From contig JAJTXZ010000012.1 in assembly GCA_021463195.1 (NCBI GenBank), positions 1-64,000 on the forward strand: 64,000 nt of DNA, read 5' to 3'. Source of the DNA: Anaerolineae bacterium (lineage in GTDB: Bacteria > Chloroflexota > Anaerolineae > UBA4142 > SHND01). The notes beneath the pieces were generated by a model. The model saw nothing but the letters and a program-made list of their open reading frames with translations, was not told the DNA's origin and did no database searches. Each line of letters begins with the position of its first letter. Within the stretch, counting starts at the first letter, position 1. A program made the translations under genes and the position numbers. Positions 26,325 through 33,851 of the stretch are shown one piece after another.

Positions 26325-26737
26325 ATGTCACATCTGCCTCGCGGCATCTTTAAGGTACTTGCGGTTTTTGCATTTGTTTCACTCACATTCTTGACCGTGC
26401 TACCATCTTTTCAAGTTCAAGCCGCGCCGACAGCTTTGTGGAATACGTTTGGCGCCAAAAAGAAAATTTCAAAGAAGGGCGTCCCACAGGTGCAGGGGGT
26501 TGACGCATATATGACAACACCTGACACGCCGACTGCAAGACTAACCGCGTGAAATATGCCGCTGCTGGTGGGGAGAGAATTGATACCAACTTTGGACCTG
26601 TGACCTCCGCCGCCTTCAAATGGAGAAATGTGAAGGGAGTTTGGGCTAACGCCTGCTACACCGACGTATTACGGACAGTAGATGGACAAATAACTCCTTG
26701 CGGCGGCAATTTTGACTGGACCGTTCAATTTCCATGA
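26325..26737 (+). pseudogene. Frameshifted gene for a small secreted protein
   Basis: The ATG at 26325 follows GGAGGG and starts a signal peptide (MSHLPRGIFKVLAVFAFVSL, cut near VQA-AP) plus 40 residues, and then stops at 26552. The following frame is open from 26529 and reads DCKTNRVKYAAAGGERIDTN, then SAAFKWRNVKGVW and a C-terminal Cys pair (CYTD, CGGNFDW), ending at 26737. Joining them gives a plausible exported protein of about 135 residues with disulfides. The reading is one gene broken by a frameshift; the alternative is two overlapping small genes (the second from a GTG at 26549). No family is recognised. Confidence 0.6.
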
Positions 26738-26750
26738 GAGGGAGGACATG

Positions 26751-27308
26751 ATGAAGAAAATGGTCTTTATGGCAATCGTACTCGTGGGCATCATCGCCCC
26801 GCTGGCTATTTGGGGGGGGCGCCAAGCGCAAACACTCTTTGCTGGTTGTCAATTCGTACCCGGCTCGCTGGAAAACAAGTCCGCGGCAGAAATCGAAAGA
26901 GCTGCATTGGACTATGCCTGCGCGAACTTTAAATCGGTTAACGCACCGCGTGTTCGTCTGAATCGCACCATTTCACCAAACGAGTACATGTCCTTTTTTG
27001 GAGGTAATAACGCCCTATGCAAGGGTCAGAGGTTAGCGCTGGTGATTCTCGAAGGCGGTTTCGAAAGCGTCAATGTACCCGGAATGAGACCAAAACCAGC
27101 AAGCGCAAAGTTTATTGGATTGCTCTTTGATCTCAAGTCGGGCGAACCGACAAGCATAATGGGATCAAAAACGGGGGAGGGCTTTGCGGAAATTTTAAAC
27201 GACCCGAATCTGCCGCCACGAACATCTCAGCGCGCTCCCATTCCCGAAAAACTGCGCGCCTGTACATACGGGCAGATTGTGCCCACTATCATGCCCCCGA
27301 ATCACTGA
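26751..27308 (+). CDS. Exported or membrane-anchored protein of unknown function
   Basis: About 185 residues. The second of two adjacent ATGs (26751) is best placed behind GGGAGG. It begins with a signal anchor (MKKMVFMAIVLVGIIAPLAI) and continues as a polar domain with FAGCQFVPGS, ALDYACANFKSV, GGNNALCKGQRLALVILEGG and a C-terminal CTYGQIV. Four cysteines suggest two disulfides outside the cytoplasm. A run of eight G lies in the codons for IWGG. It lies 13 bases after the frameshifted secreted gene, so both probably belong to one exported system. No homologous family is recognised. Confidence 0.7.
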   Translation: MKKMVFMAIVLVGIIAPLAIWGGRQAQTLFAGCQFVPGSLENKSAAEIERAALDYACANFKSVNAPRVRLNRTISPNEYMSFFGGNNALCKGQRLALVILEGGFESVNVPGMRPKPASAKFIGLLFDLKSGEPTSIMGSKTGEGFAEILNDPNLPPRTSQRAPIPEKLRACTYGQIVPTIMPPNH

Positions 27309-27383
27309 AATGTAGCACATTTGCTTTTGCACGCGCCCAAATGTCTGCGTAATTCAATCAGCCAACATTGTCAAAACAAAAAT

Positions 27384-27408
27384 GCGGTGTGAAAACTTTT
27401 CACGCCGC
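27384..27408. terminator. Rho-independent terminator, bidirectional
   Basis: GCGGTGTGAAAA (27384-27395) pairs with TTTTCACGCCGC (27397-27408). TCTTTCTATTT follows on the plus strand, and ATTTTTGTTTTG follows when read on the minus strand. It would end the plus-strand gene stopping at 27308 and the minus-strand remnant stopping at 27414. Confidence 0.85.
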
Positions 27409-27413
27409 TCTTT

Positions 27414-27516
27414 CTATTTCACCTCTATTTGTTGACTCAACGTCACAAAATCCCTCACCTCCTTCCCACTCGCATCAAACATACGCAAGCGCGCGAACGC
27501 GGAGGCGCTCGCCTCC
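27414..27516 (-). pseudogene. 3' remnant of a truncated gene
   Basis: The minus-strand frame reads ASAFARLRMFDASGKEVRDF, then VTLSQQIEVK and a stop, directly in front of a terminator. This looks like the natural C-terminus and terminator of a gene whose upstream part is gone; it breaks off near the GC-rich hairpin at 27499-27518. The reading is based on codon quality and the terminator position; no family is recognised. Confidence 0.45.
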
Positions 27517-27522
27517 GCCCTT

Positions 27523-27732
27523 ATGAATCCGACGGCAGGGGAAAAGCAAATCGTGATTCTGGTCGCGCAGGGACGCACGAATCGCGAGATTGCGGACAAA
27601 TTAGGATTGGCGGAGCAGACGGTGCGGAATTATTTGAGCGAAATTTACGCCAAGACGGAAAATAAGAATCGCGTGGAATTGACACTGTTCGCTGTGCGCG
27701 CAGGATGGGTTGAGGCGGCGGGAGAAAAGTAG
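27523..27732 (+). CDS. Stand-alone LuxR/GerE-type HTH protein (copy 2)
   Basis: 69 residues, one GerE HTH (EKQIVILVAQGRTNREIADK, then LAEQTVRNYLSEIYAKTENK), paralogous to the protein at 25976. The ATG at 27523 sits 4 bases after a GC-rich hairpin (GCGGAGGCG/CGCCTCCGC, 27499-27518) that hides the only GGAGG-like site, so translation may be controlled by this structure. The gene lies between a gene remnant and the V4R gene and may have arrived by duplication of the segment around copy 1. Confidence 0.72.
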   Translation: MNPTAGEKQIVILVAQGRTNREIADKLGLAEQTVRNYLSEIYAKTENKNRVELTLFAVRAGWVEAAGEK

Positions 27733-27742
27733 TTTTTGGCGC

Positions 27743-27769
27743 GAGTACGAATACAGTATTATCGGTTAA
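27743..27769 (+). pseudogene. C-terminal remnant of an FAD oxidoreductase gene
   Basis: Nine codons, EYEYSIIG plus stop, match the last codons of the FAD oxidoreductase at 21557-22747 (KYEYSIIG plus stop) with only a few base differences. It looks like the tail of a second oxidase copy replaced by the HTH gene copy 2. The remnant is short, so chance or a shared repeat cannot be excluded. It overlaps the stop of the V4R gene on the other strand. Confidence 0.4.
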
Positions 27770-28269
27770 CCATGAATGACGATGCGACACAGCGCGTCGC
27801 CCATCGCCGCGCATTCCACTTCGCGCGAATCAACCTCGCAGTCAAAGATGCCGCTCGCCAAGCCCGCAAACACGCCGCGCAGTAAATGACAGACGCCGTG
27901 TTTTGAAGCGCCATGCGCGAGGGCGAACGGCGAACTTGCGACAGTGATTTCCAAAACGCGGGCGTCCAAATCCAAACGCGCGATTTCGATTTTGCCCCAA
28001 CCGATTTCGGCGCCCATGCGCGCCATGAATTCAACCGATTCGCGCGCATTCAATCCAAACACCTCGCGATATTTTTTTGCGCTCAAACTGCCGCCCGTGA
28101 ATCCGCCTTGATGCATCGCGTCGTGCGCGCCTTTGCCGATTTTTTCTTCTACCGCCTTGTAAAACATATCCAGCGTTTCGGGACGAATCAGCAGATAGCG
28201 CACGCCTTGATACAGCAGCGCGCCGCGCGCAGGGTCGAATTCAAGTTCGGAGAGAATCGAGTTGTCCAT
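27766..28269 (-). CDS. Stand-alone V4R (4-vinyl reductase) domain protein
   Basis: 167 residues matching the V4R fold: GALLYQGVRYLLIRPETLDM, GARESVEFMARMGAEIGWG-like segments, ALAHGASKHGVCHLLRGVFA, and a C-terminal Cys motif (FDCEVDSREVECAAMGDALC). V4R domains bind small, often aromatic, ligands in XylR/DmpR-type regulators and occur alone as sensors or chaperone-like proteins. It is the last gene of the Liv transporter run (4 bases after the cupin gene), at the end of the aromatic catabolic cluster, so it may sense or handle the substrate. That role is inference. Confidence 0.8.
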   Translation of the reverse strand: MDNSILSELEFDPARGALLYQGVRYLLIRPETLDMFYKAVEEKIGKGAHDAMHQGGFTGGSLSAKKYREVFGLNARESVEFMARMGAEIGWGKIEIARLDLDARVLEITVASSPFALAHGASKHGVCHLLRGVFAGLASGIFDCEVDSREVECAAMGDALCRIVIHG

Positions 28270-28272
28270 AAT

Positions 28273-28596
28273 TCACAACGGCGGATTAAAAATCGCGAGC
28301 GCTTCGAGCTCTTGATCGCCCGTATTGCGGACGGAATGAACGATGCCCGGCGGCGCATAATTAGAGCTGCCCGGTTCGAGCGCGAATTCCTCCGCGCCGA
28401 TATTGCACATGCCGCGCCCGCGCAAAATATAAAATGTTTCGGTGGACGCTTCGTGCGTGTGCGGCGGAATGGCGGCGCCGGGCGCGAGCAATATCCGATG
28501 CAGCGTCAGCCCCGGATTCATTTCGCGCGTAATCAAGGTTTTCATCCGCACGCCTTCAAAACGCGGATGCGGCATCCAATCGTCAGTAGCGTTCAT
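28273..28596 (-). CDS. Cupin-domain protein
   Basis: About 107 residues from the ATG at 28596, which overlaps the livF stop by 4 bases. It is a single conserved beta-barrel: motif 1 is PPHTHEASTETFYILRGRG with H, H and E in metal-binding positions, and motif 2 is NYAPPGIVHSVRNTG with the second His. Small cupins of this kind act as isomerases, dioxygenase-like enzymes or ligand sensors; the sequence does not say which. It sits between the ABC transporter and the V4R gene and may be part of substrate handling. Confidence 0.85.
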   Translation of the reverse strand: MNATDDWMPHPRFEGVRMKTLITREMNPGLTLHRILLAPGAAIPPHTHEASTETFYILRGRGMCNIGAEEFALEPGSSNYAPPGIVHSVRNTGDQELEALAIFNPPL

Positions 28597-29291
28597 ACCA
28601 ATAAATATTTGTTCCGCACCTCTTGATTTTCCCACAACTCTTGTACGCTCGCGGTGTAGCGAATATGCCCGTCGTCAATCACGTAACCGCGATTGCTGAC
28701 GCGCAGCGCCGAATTGATATTTTGTTCCGCCAGCAGCACGGTCAAGCCCGCCGCTTTGAGCTGGAGAATTTGGTCTTCGATGGCGCGCACCAGCAATGGC
28801 GCAAGTCCTTCCATCGGCTCGTCCAACAAAATAAAATCGGGATTGGTCATGAGCGCGCGTCCAATCGCCAACATTTTCTGTTCGCCGCCGCTCAAGTGTC
28901 CGCCTTTGCGCGAACGTTTTTCTTGCAACACGGGAAAGAGTTCAAAGACGCGCGCAAGATTCCATTCCCCTTTTTGATTTGCGTCGCGCGCGGCAATCTC
29001 TAAATTTTCGCCCACCGTCAGTTCGGCGAAAATTCTGCGGTTGTCGGGAACGTACGCGATGCCTTGCCGCGCCAATTTGTACGGTTCCACGCCCGCCGTC
29101 GGCTGTCCTTTGAAGCGAATGGCGCCGCGACGCGGCGGCGTCAAGCCCATGATGCTGCGCATCGTCGTCGTCTTGCCCGCGCCATTTCGTCCAAGCAAAC
29201 ACACCACTTCGCCGCGTTCGACGCGCAGCGAAATGCCAAAGAGGATGTGGCTCAAACCGTAATAGGTGTCAATGTCCGCGACTTCAAGCAT
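28593..29291 (-). CDS. livF: Liv-type ABC transporter ATP-binding protein
   Basis: 232 residues. Walker A is GRNGAGKTTTMRSIMGL, the signature is LSGGEQKMLAIGRALM and Walker B is PDFILLDEPMEG, followed by the switch His region (LLAEQNINSAL). Length and motifs match LivF of the HAAT family. It powers import together with LivG. The ATG at 29291 overlaps the livG stop by 8 bases; the longer upstream frame is inside livG. In this context the importer could carry tryptophan, indole-3-acetate or another aromatic acid rather than leucine. Confidence 0.93.
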   Translation of the reverse strand: MLEVADIDTYYGLSHILFGISLRVERGEVVCLLGRNGAGKTTTMRSIMGLTPPRRGAIRFKGQPTAGVEPYKLARQGIAYVPDNRRIFAELTVGENLEIAARDANQKGEWNLARVFELFPVLQEKRSRKGGHLSGGEQKMLAIGRALMTNPDFILLDEPMEGLAPLLVRAIEDQILQLKAAGLTVLLAEQNINSALRVSNRGYVIDDGHIRYTASVQELWENQEVRNKYLLV

Positions 29292-30024
29292 CGGCGCCTC
29301 CGAGATATGCTTCTTGCACTTGATGATTCTGACGCACCTCGTCCGGCGTTGCTTGAATAATCGTCTCGCCGTGACGCATGACCATAATGCTTTGCGCGAC
29401 AGAAAATACAATATCCATATCGTGTTCGCAAAATAGAATCGTGATGCCGCGCGCGCGCGCGAGCTGCTGAACCAAATTCATCGTCTTGGCGGTCTCTTCG
29501 GGCGACATGCCTGCGGTGGGTTCATCGAGAATGAGTAGATGCGGCTGGCTGCCGAGCGCGATGGCGATTTCGAGAATGCGCTGGTCGCCGTGCGAGAGCG
29601 CGCCCGCGACGCGCCGCGCTTGCGACTCTAGTCCGGTGCTTTGCAAAATCGCATCGGTCTCGGCGCGCGCGAGTTTTTGCGCGGGCTGAAATAAATTGTG
29701 GCTTTGGCGCTGCCGCGCAAAAACGGCGACCTGAACATTTTCAAAAACCGAGAGCCGCGGAAAGATATTGGCGATCTGAAACGCGCGCGCGACGCCGCGC
29801 CGACAAATTTCGTATGGCGCAAGTCCGCCGATTTCTTGGCCCTCGAAAATAATTTTGCCGCGATCTGGCTTGTGTAACCCAGTGATTAAATTAAACAACG
29901 TCGTTTTTCCCGCGCCATTGGGGCCAATGACCGCGACCAGCGCGCCGCGTTCGACCGTGAGACACGCGCCATTCACCGCCATAAAATCGTCGAACGATTT
30001 GTAAATGCTTTCGACGCGCAACAT
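29284..30024 (-). CDS. livG: Liv-type ABC transporter ATP-binding protein
   Basis: 246 residues. Walker A is GPNGAGKTTLFNLITG, the region after the Q-loop includes ARAFQIANIFPRLSVFENV, a LivG hallmark, and the signature ALSHGDQRILEIAIAL shows the usual LivG variation (SHG for SGG). Walker B is LLILDEPTAGM. It lies directly after livM (0 bases) and overlaps livF by 8 bases, in the standard order J-H-M-G-F. Confidence 0.93.
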   Translation of the reverse strand: MLRVESIYKSFDDFMAVNGACLTVERGALVAVIGPNGAGKTTLFNLITGLHKPDRGKIIFEGQEIGGLAPYEICRRGVARAFQIANIFPRLSVFENVQVAVFARQRQSHNLFQPAQKLARAETDAILQSTGLESQARRVAGALSHGDQRILEIAIALGSQPHLLILDEPTAGMSPEETAKTMNLVQQLARARGITILFCEHDMDIVFSVAQSIMVMRHGETIIQATPDEVRQNHQVQEAYLGGADA

Positions 30025-31002
30025 TTAGCTCACGCCTCCTTGGTCCGCTTTTGACGCGCGTGGTTTAAAGCGTTCGCGCGCCCAGCCCATCACGCCTTCG
30101 GGCAAAAAGAAAATCAGCAGAATCAATACAATTCCCAAAATCGTCGTCCAGTAATCGGTGTAGCGACTAGCAACCGTGCGCAGCGCGACGACGATTGCCG
30201 CGCCGAGAATGGGCCCCGCAAAGGTAAACCAGCCGCCGAGCAGGCACATGACAAGAATTTCGAGCGAGAGAACCCAGAACAAAAGTCCTGGAAAAACCGA
30301 ACGCTCCAACGCGACAAACAGCACGCCGGCGACGCCGCCAAAAAACGAAGCGATGACGATGCCGATTAACTGATGCTGTCGCACATTGACGCCAATCGCC
30401 TCGCAGCGTTCGGGATTATCGCGAATCGCTTGCAGCGTCGCGCCGAATGGCGAGTTGAGGATGAGATACATGAGCGCCACGCACACAACAGTGATGATAA
30501 GAATAAAATAGTACGCGCCTTGAAACGACATCAAAAATTCCGGCATGGGAATATCGTGGATGCCGTTATCGCCGCCCGTCACATCATACCAACGATAGGC
30601 GATGACCCAAACCAACGAGCCGAGCGCGATTTGCAACATGCCAAAATACAACTTGGTGAGCCGCACGCAGAACCAGCCAATAAGCAGTCCCGTAAAAGCT
30701 GCGACCACCGGACCGGCGGCAAACGCCAACCACGCGGGCATGGCAAGCTCCGTGATGAGCAATGTCGCCGTATATGCGCCAACGCCATAAAAAACCGCAT
30801 GATGAAATTGATAGACGCCGCCATAACCCAGCACGAGATTGAGACTCATCGCCAGCAGCGCGGTGACAAAGATGACCGAAATAATATAAATGTAAAAAAG
30901 CGGCGCGGCGAGCGGCAAAAGCAATAGCGCGAGCAAGAGCGCCAAAGTGAGCCAGAGCCAGCGCGGCGCGGCAAGTTTAATGGGCATGTGTTTTGGAAGC
31001 AT
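30025..31002 (-). CDS. livM: Branched-chain-type ABC transporter permease LivM
   Basis: About 325 residues with 9-10 membrane helices and the conserved LivM segments MSLNLVLGYGGVYQFHHAVFYGVGAY (start of the core) and RCEAIGVNVRQHQLI (coupling loop, EAIG motif). The frame is open to 31092, but the first 25-30 codons there come from a 10-base repeat (GCACGCGGAT type, 31030-31105); starts at 31014, 31002 or 30987 are all possible and 31002 is chosen. It forms the membrane channel with LivH. Confidence 0.88.
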   Translation of the reverse strand: MLPKHMPIKLAAPRWLWLTLALLLALLLLPLAAPLFYIYIISVIFVTALLAMSLNLVLGYGGVYQFHHAVFYGVGAYTATLLITELAMPAWLAFAAGPVVAAFTGLLIGWFCVRLTKLYFGMLQIALGSLVWVIAYRWYDVTGGDNGIHDIPMPEFLMSFQGAYYFILIITVVCVALMYLILNSPFGATLQAIRDNPERCEAIGVNVRQHQLIGIVIASFFGGVAGVLFVALERSVFPGLLFWVLSLEILVMCLLGGWFTFAGPILGAAIVVALRTVASRYTDYWTTILGIVLILLIFFLPEGVMGWARERFKPRASKADQGGVS

Positions 31003-31159
31003 GACACCGTACATCACAATTTCATTTTTTGAACGTGGGTTTTCGCGGATGCACGCGGATTCATAAACTGTTTTTTCATTTTCCGCGCTCATCCGCGTTT
31101 ATCAGCGTCCCAAGCTGTAATGTACTGTGACAGATTTCTCAATGCGCGCGTCGCGCCGA

Positions 31160-32044
31160 TTACCAGACGGAACGCAACAAGCCGCGCGGACGCAGCAGCA
31201 ACACGATGACGACGATAGCGTACGGAAAGACGATAGCGAATTGAGGCAAAACGAGCAGCCCGAGCGATTGGCTCACGCCGAACAAGAGCGCGCCAATCAA
31301 CGCGCCCCACGTATTGCCCAAGCCGCCGATGGTGACGATAAGAAACGATTCGATGATGATGGTCTGGTCCATGCCGAGCGAGATACTCGTCGTTGGAGCG
31401 ACGAGCGCGCCGCCCAAGCCCGCGAGCAAACAGCCGATGACGAATGCCGCCGCAAAGACCCAGCTCACATTAATGCCCAACACGCCCACCATCTCGCGAT
31501 CCACCGCCGCCGCGCGTGAAATTTTGCCAAGCCGCGTCTTGTTCGAGAGCAGCCATAAACTCAACGCGACCAGTGGACCGAGAATTAAAAGGAATATACT
31601 GTAACGCGGAATCGCGAAATCAAAAAGCGTGAACGATCCGTCCAAAATTTCCGGCGGCGTCACCGAACGATAATCCGCGCCCCACACGAACTTTACCATA
31701 TCATTCAGAATCAGCATGAGGCCAAAGGTAAAGAGGATGAGCATCAGATGTTCGCGCTGATAAAGATGCGACAACAATGCGCGTTCAATAATCAGACCCA
31801 CTGCCGCCACCACCAACGGCGCGGTCACGAGCGCAATCCAAAAACCGGCGGGATTATTTCCAAACGCATCGGTGATGGAAAACGCGGCAAACGCGCCAAT
31901 CATGTAGAGCGAGCCATGCGCCACATTCGGCACGCGCAGCACGCCCAGCACGAACGTCAAGCCCGCCGCAACGATGAACAGAATCATTGCGCGCGCCAGT
32001 CCAACCAACAGCAAACTCGCTACCGTACTGGGGTCCACCACCAT
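31160..32044 (-). CDS. livH: Branched-chain-type ABC transporter permease LivH
   Basis: 294 residues from the ATG at 32044, with an AGGAGA site upstream; the frame is open further but not family-like. It has eight to nine helices. Early conserved motifs are ILFIVAAGLTFVLGVLRVPN and AHGSLYMIGAFAA, and the coupling loop is DREMVGVLGINVSWVFAAAF. It follows the binding protein gene after a 245-base gap that holds a strong hairpin, and precedes livM by 157 bases. Confidence 0.92.
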   Translation of the reverse strand: MVVDPSTVASLLLVGLARAMILFIVAAGLTFVLGVLRVPNVAHGSLYMIGAFAAFSITDAFGNNPAGFWIALVTAPLVVAAVGLIIERALLSHLYQREHLMLILFTFGLMLILNDMVKFVWGADYRSVTPPEILDGSFTLFDFAIPRYSIFLLILGPLVALSLWLLSNKTRLGKISRAAAVDREMVGVLGINVSWVFAAAFVIGCLLAGLGGALVAPTTSISLGMDQTIIIESFLIVTIGGLGNTWGALIGALLFGVSQSLGLLVLPQFAIVFPYAIVVIVLLLRPRGLLRSVW

Positions 32045-32234
32045 CGTGATTCTCCTGTGATAACAACTTGTTGTCCACGCAGAAACGCAAAGGGGCGCCA
32101 AGAAAACTCTTTTGAATTCCTTTGCGTTCCCTTGCGTTTCTTTACGAAAATTTTCATGCCGCTATAGACGAGTCACCGCTCATGGGAAACTCTTGGCAAA
32201 AGCGAATTCTAATTTCGTGTACGGCAGCATACGC

Positions 32235-32271
32235 CTTGCGCGCGCCGCTTTGCGTCCAAAGCGCGCGCAAG
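32235..32271 (-). promoter_or_regulatory. GC-rich stem-loop between binding-protein and permease genes
   Basis: CTTGCGCGCGC (32235-32245) pairs perfectly with GCGCGCGCAAG (32261-32271). An alternative inner stem (CGCTTTG/CAAAGCG) shares bases with the right arm, so two structures compete. It lies 19 bases after the livJ stop. Hairpins at this place often stabilise the upstream mRNA or attenuate transcription, so that binding protein exceeds permease. The rest of the 245-base gap (32045-32289) contains repeat-like ACGCAAAG-type sequence and no gene. Confidence 0.7.
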
Positions 32272-32289
32272 ACGCGATGCTACTTTTTC

Positions 32290-33576
32290 TTATTGCGTGC
32301 GTTGCTTGAGCACATCCTCGCAGCTGGGCATGAGATCTTTGCTCGAAACGTCTACAATGTCACCGGCAATCAAAAATTCGAACCGTGGATCCTTTTTGGT
32401 GACGCCCATGAACATGTTTTCCGCCACTTGATGATCGCACGCGCGCATTTCGATTTCGCCGGTGGGCGAATCAATTTTGAGTCCCGCGAGCGCGTCAATG
32501 AATTTTTCCTTGTCCAACGCGCCCGCTTTTTTGAACGCCTCCGCGATAAAGTGGGCGGTATTGTACGCATGGAACGCGGGGAATCCGGGCGGCGCGCCGT
32601 ACGCATCCTGATACGCTTTGACGAACGCTTGATTCTCCGGCGTTTCAGGATAATAGAATAAATAATCCATCGTCCCCATCACGCCTTCAGGTCCATTCTC
32701 GCCCAGCGGCTTGAGCACCGATGTGTCAATCGCGGTGTGAATCCACATCGGAATCTTGTCGGACAGCCCCATCGCTTTGGCGGTCTTGAGCACGTTGGTC
32801 ATGCCCGCGCCGCCGGTGGCGAAAATAATCGCGTCCGGTTTGGCAGCCATGATGGCGGTCAAGTACGGCGTAAGATCCGGTTCGCCTGTTTTCCACCACG
32901 TCTCGCCCGCTTTTTTCACATTGGGATTGAGCGCCGTCAAGTTATTCCAAGCGGAATTGGCGATCGCGTGACCGTATTCGTAATCTTCGCCCGCAATCCA
33001 ATAGTTGATATACGGTTTCTTTGCCAATGCTTCCGCGCCCGCCTTGCCCGCCATCGCGGTATTCTCGCTCGTCGAAAAGACATAGCGATGTCCTTTCGCG
33101 CCGGTAATCGCTTCGCTCTTGGCAATCCACACGATGTACGGCACCTTTTGTTCTTTGGCAAAGGACGAAATCGCCAACGCCGCCGCGCTATTTACGGTGC
33201 CGACGACGACATCCACATTTTCTTGCAGCACCAATTCTTTCGCCATGCTGAGCGCGGTGTCGGGCTGATATTTGTCATCGCGCGTGACAAATTCGATTTG
33301 CGAACCCAGCACGCCTTCTTTGTTGATTTCATTCAGCGCGAGTTTAAAACCGTTCAGCGCGTCATTACCGAATGCGGCGGGAGGTCCGCTGTACGTGTCC
33401 ACAATCCCGACTTTGATGGCGCGTGCGGCGGGTGGCGCGGTGGTGGCAGCAGGAACGGTAGTAGCCGCCGGAGCGCTGGTCGGCGGTGCGCTCGTTGGCG
33501 CCGCGGCGCCGCCGCAAGCAATCAAGACCGCTGTGAGCAAAAGCGCGGTCAACAAGATGAAAAATTTTCCTCGCAT
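32290..33576 (-). CDS. livJ: ABC transporter substrate-binding lipoprotein (LivJ-like)
   Basis: 428 residues. A lipoprotein signal with lipobox LIAC (Cys about 20) is followed by a Pro/Thr/Ala linker (PTSAPPTSAPAATT), then a Peripla_BP_6 domain: IKVGIVDTYSGPPAAFG, DDKYQPDTALSMAKEL and the VVVGTVNSAAALAISS hinge region. The start at 33576 has GGAGA upstream. Family members bind branched-chain or aromatic amino acids, urea or aromatic acids. Its place at the end of the aromatic cluster suggests an aromatic ligand; this is inference. Confidence 0.9.
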   Translation of the reverse strand: MRGKFFILLTALLLTAVLIACGGAAAPTSAPPTSAPAATTVPAATTAPPAARAIKVGIVDTYSGPPAAFGNDALNGFKLALNEINKEGVLGSQIEFVTRDDKYQPDTALSMAKELVLQENVDVVVGTVNSAAALAISSFAKEQKVPYIVWIAKSEAITGAKGHRYVFSTSENTAMAGKAGAEALAKKPYINYWIAGEDYEYGHAIANSAWNNLTALNPNVKKAGETWWKTGEPDLTPYLTAIMAAKPDAIIFATGGAGMTNVLKTAKAMGLSDKIPMWIHTAIDTSVLKPLGENGPEGVMGTMDYLFYYPETPENQAFVKAYQDAYGAPPGFPAFHAYNTAHFIAEAFKKAGALDKEKFIDALAGLKIDSPTGEIEMRACDHQVAENMFMGVTKKDPRFEFLIAGDIVDVSSKDLMPSCEDVLKQRTQ

Positions 33577-33633
33577 TTTCTCTTCTCCTTTTCGTGGATG
33601 GTTCAATCGTCGTGGTAAATACAAGTAACTCGC

Positions 33634-33683
33634 GTTACGCACAAACGTACGACAAATTTGAAATTTGCCCTACCATTGCGCAA
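33634..33683. repeat. Palindromic repeat, degenerate copy of the 61207 element
   Basis: CTCGCGTTACGCA (33629-33641) is shared with 61202-61214. It is followed by an imperfect palindrome of GTAC...ACAAATTTGAAATTTG type and a degenerate right end (ATTGCGCAA). It lies in the 275-base gap between livJ and the hydantoinase B gene, where no gene is seen. Confidence 0.6.
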
Positions 33684-33851
33684 GGCGCAAGTAAATTGAT
33701 TGATTGGAATGTCGAGCGCGCATCACCTCCTCTGGAAATATCTCGTAATGACGAATTCATGCGTCCGGCGGAACAATTGAAATCGTTACTACGTATGGCT
33801 CGCGTTTTCATTCGCTGCGGCCAAGTCAACGGCTTGTGTCGTATTTTGATC

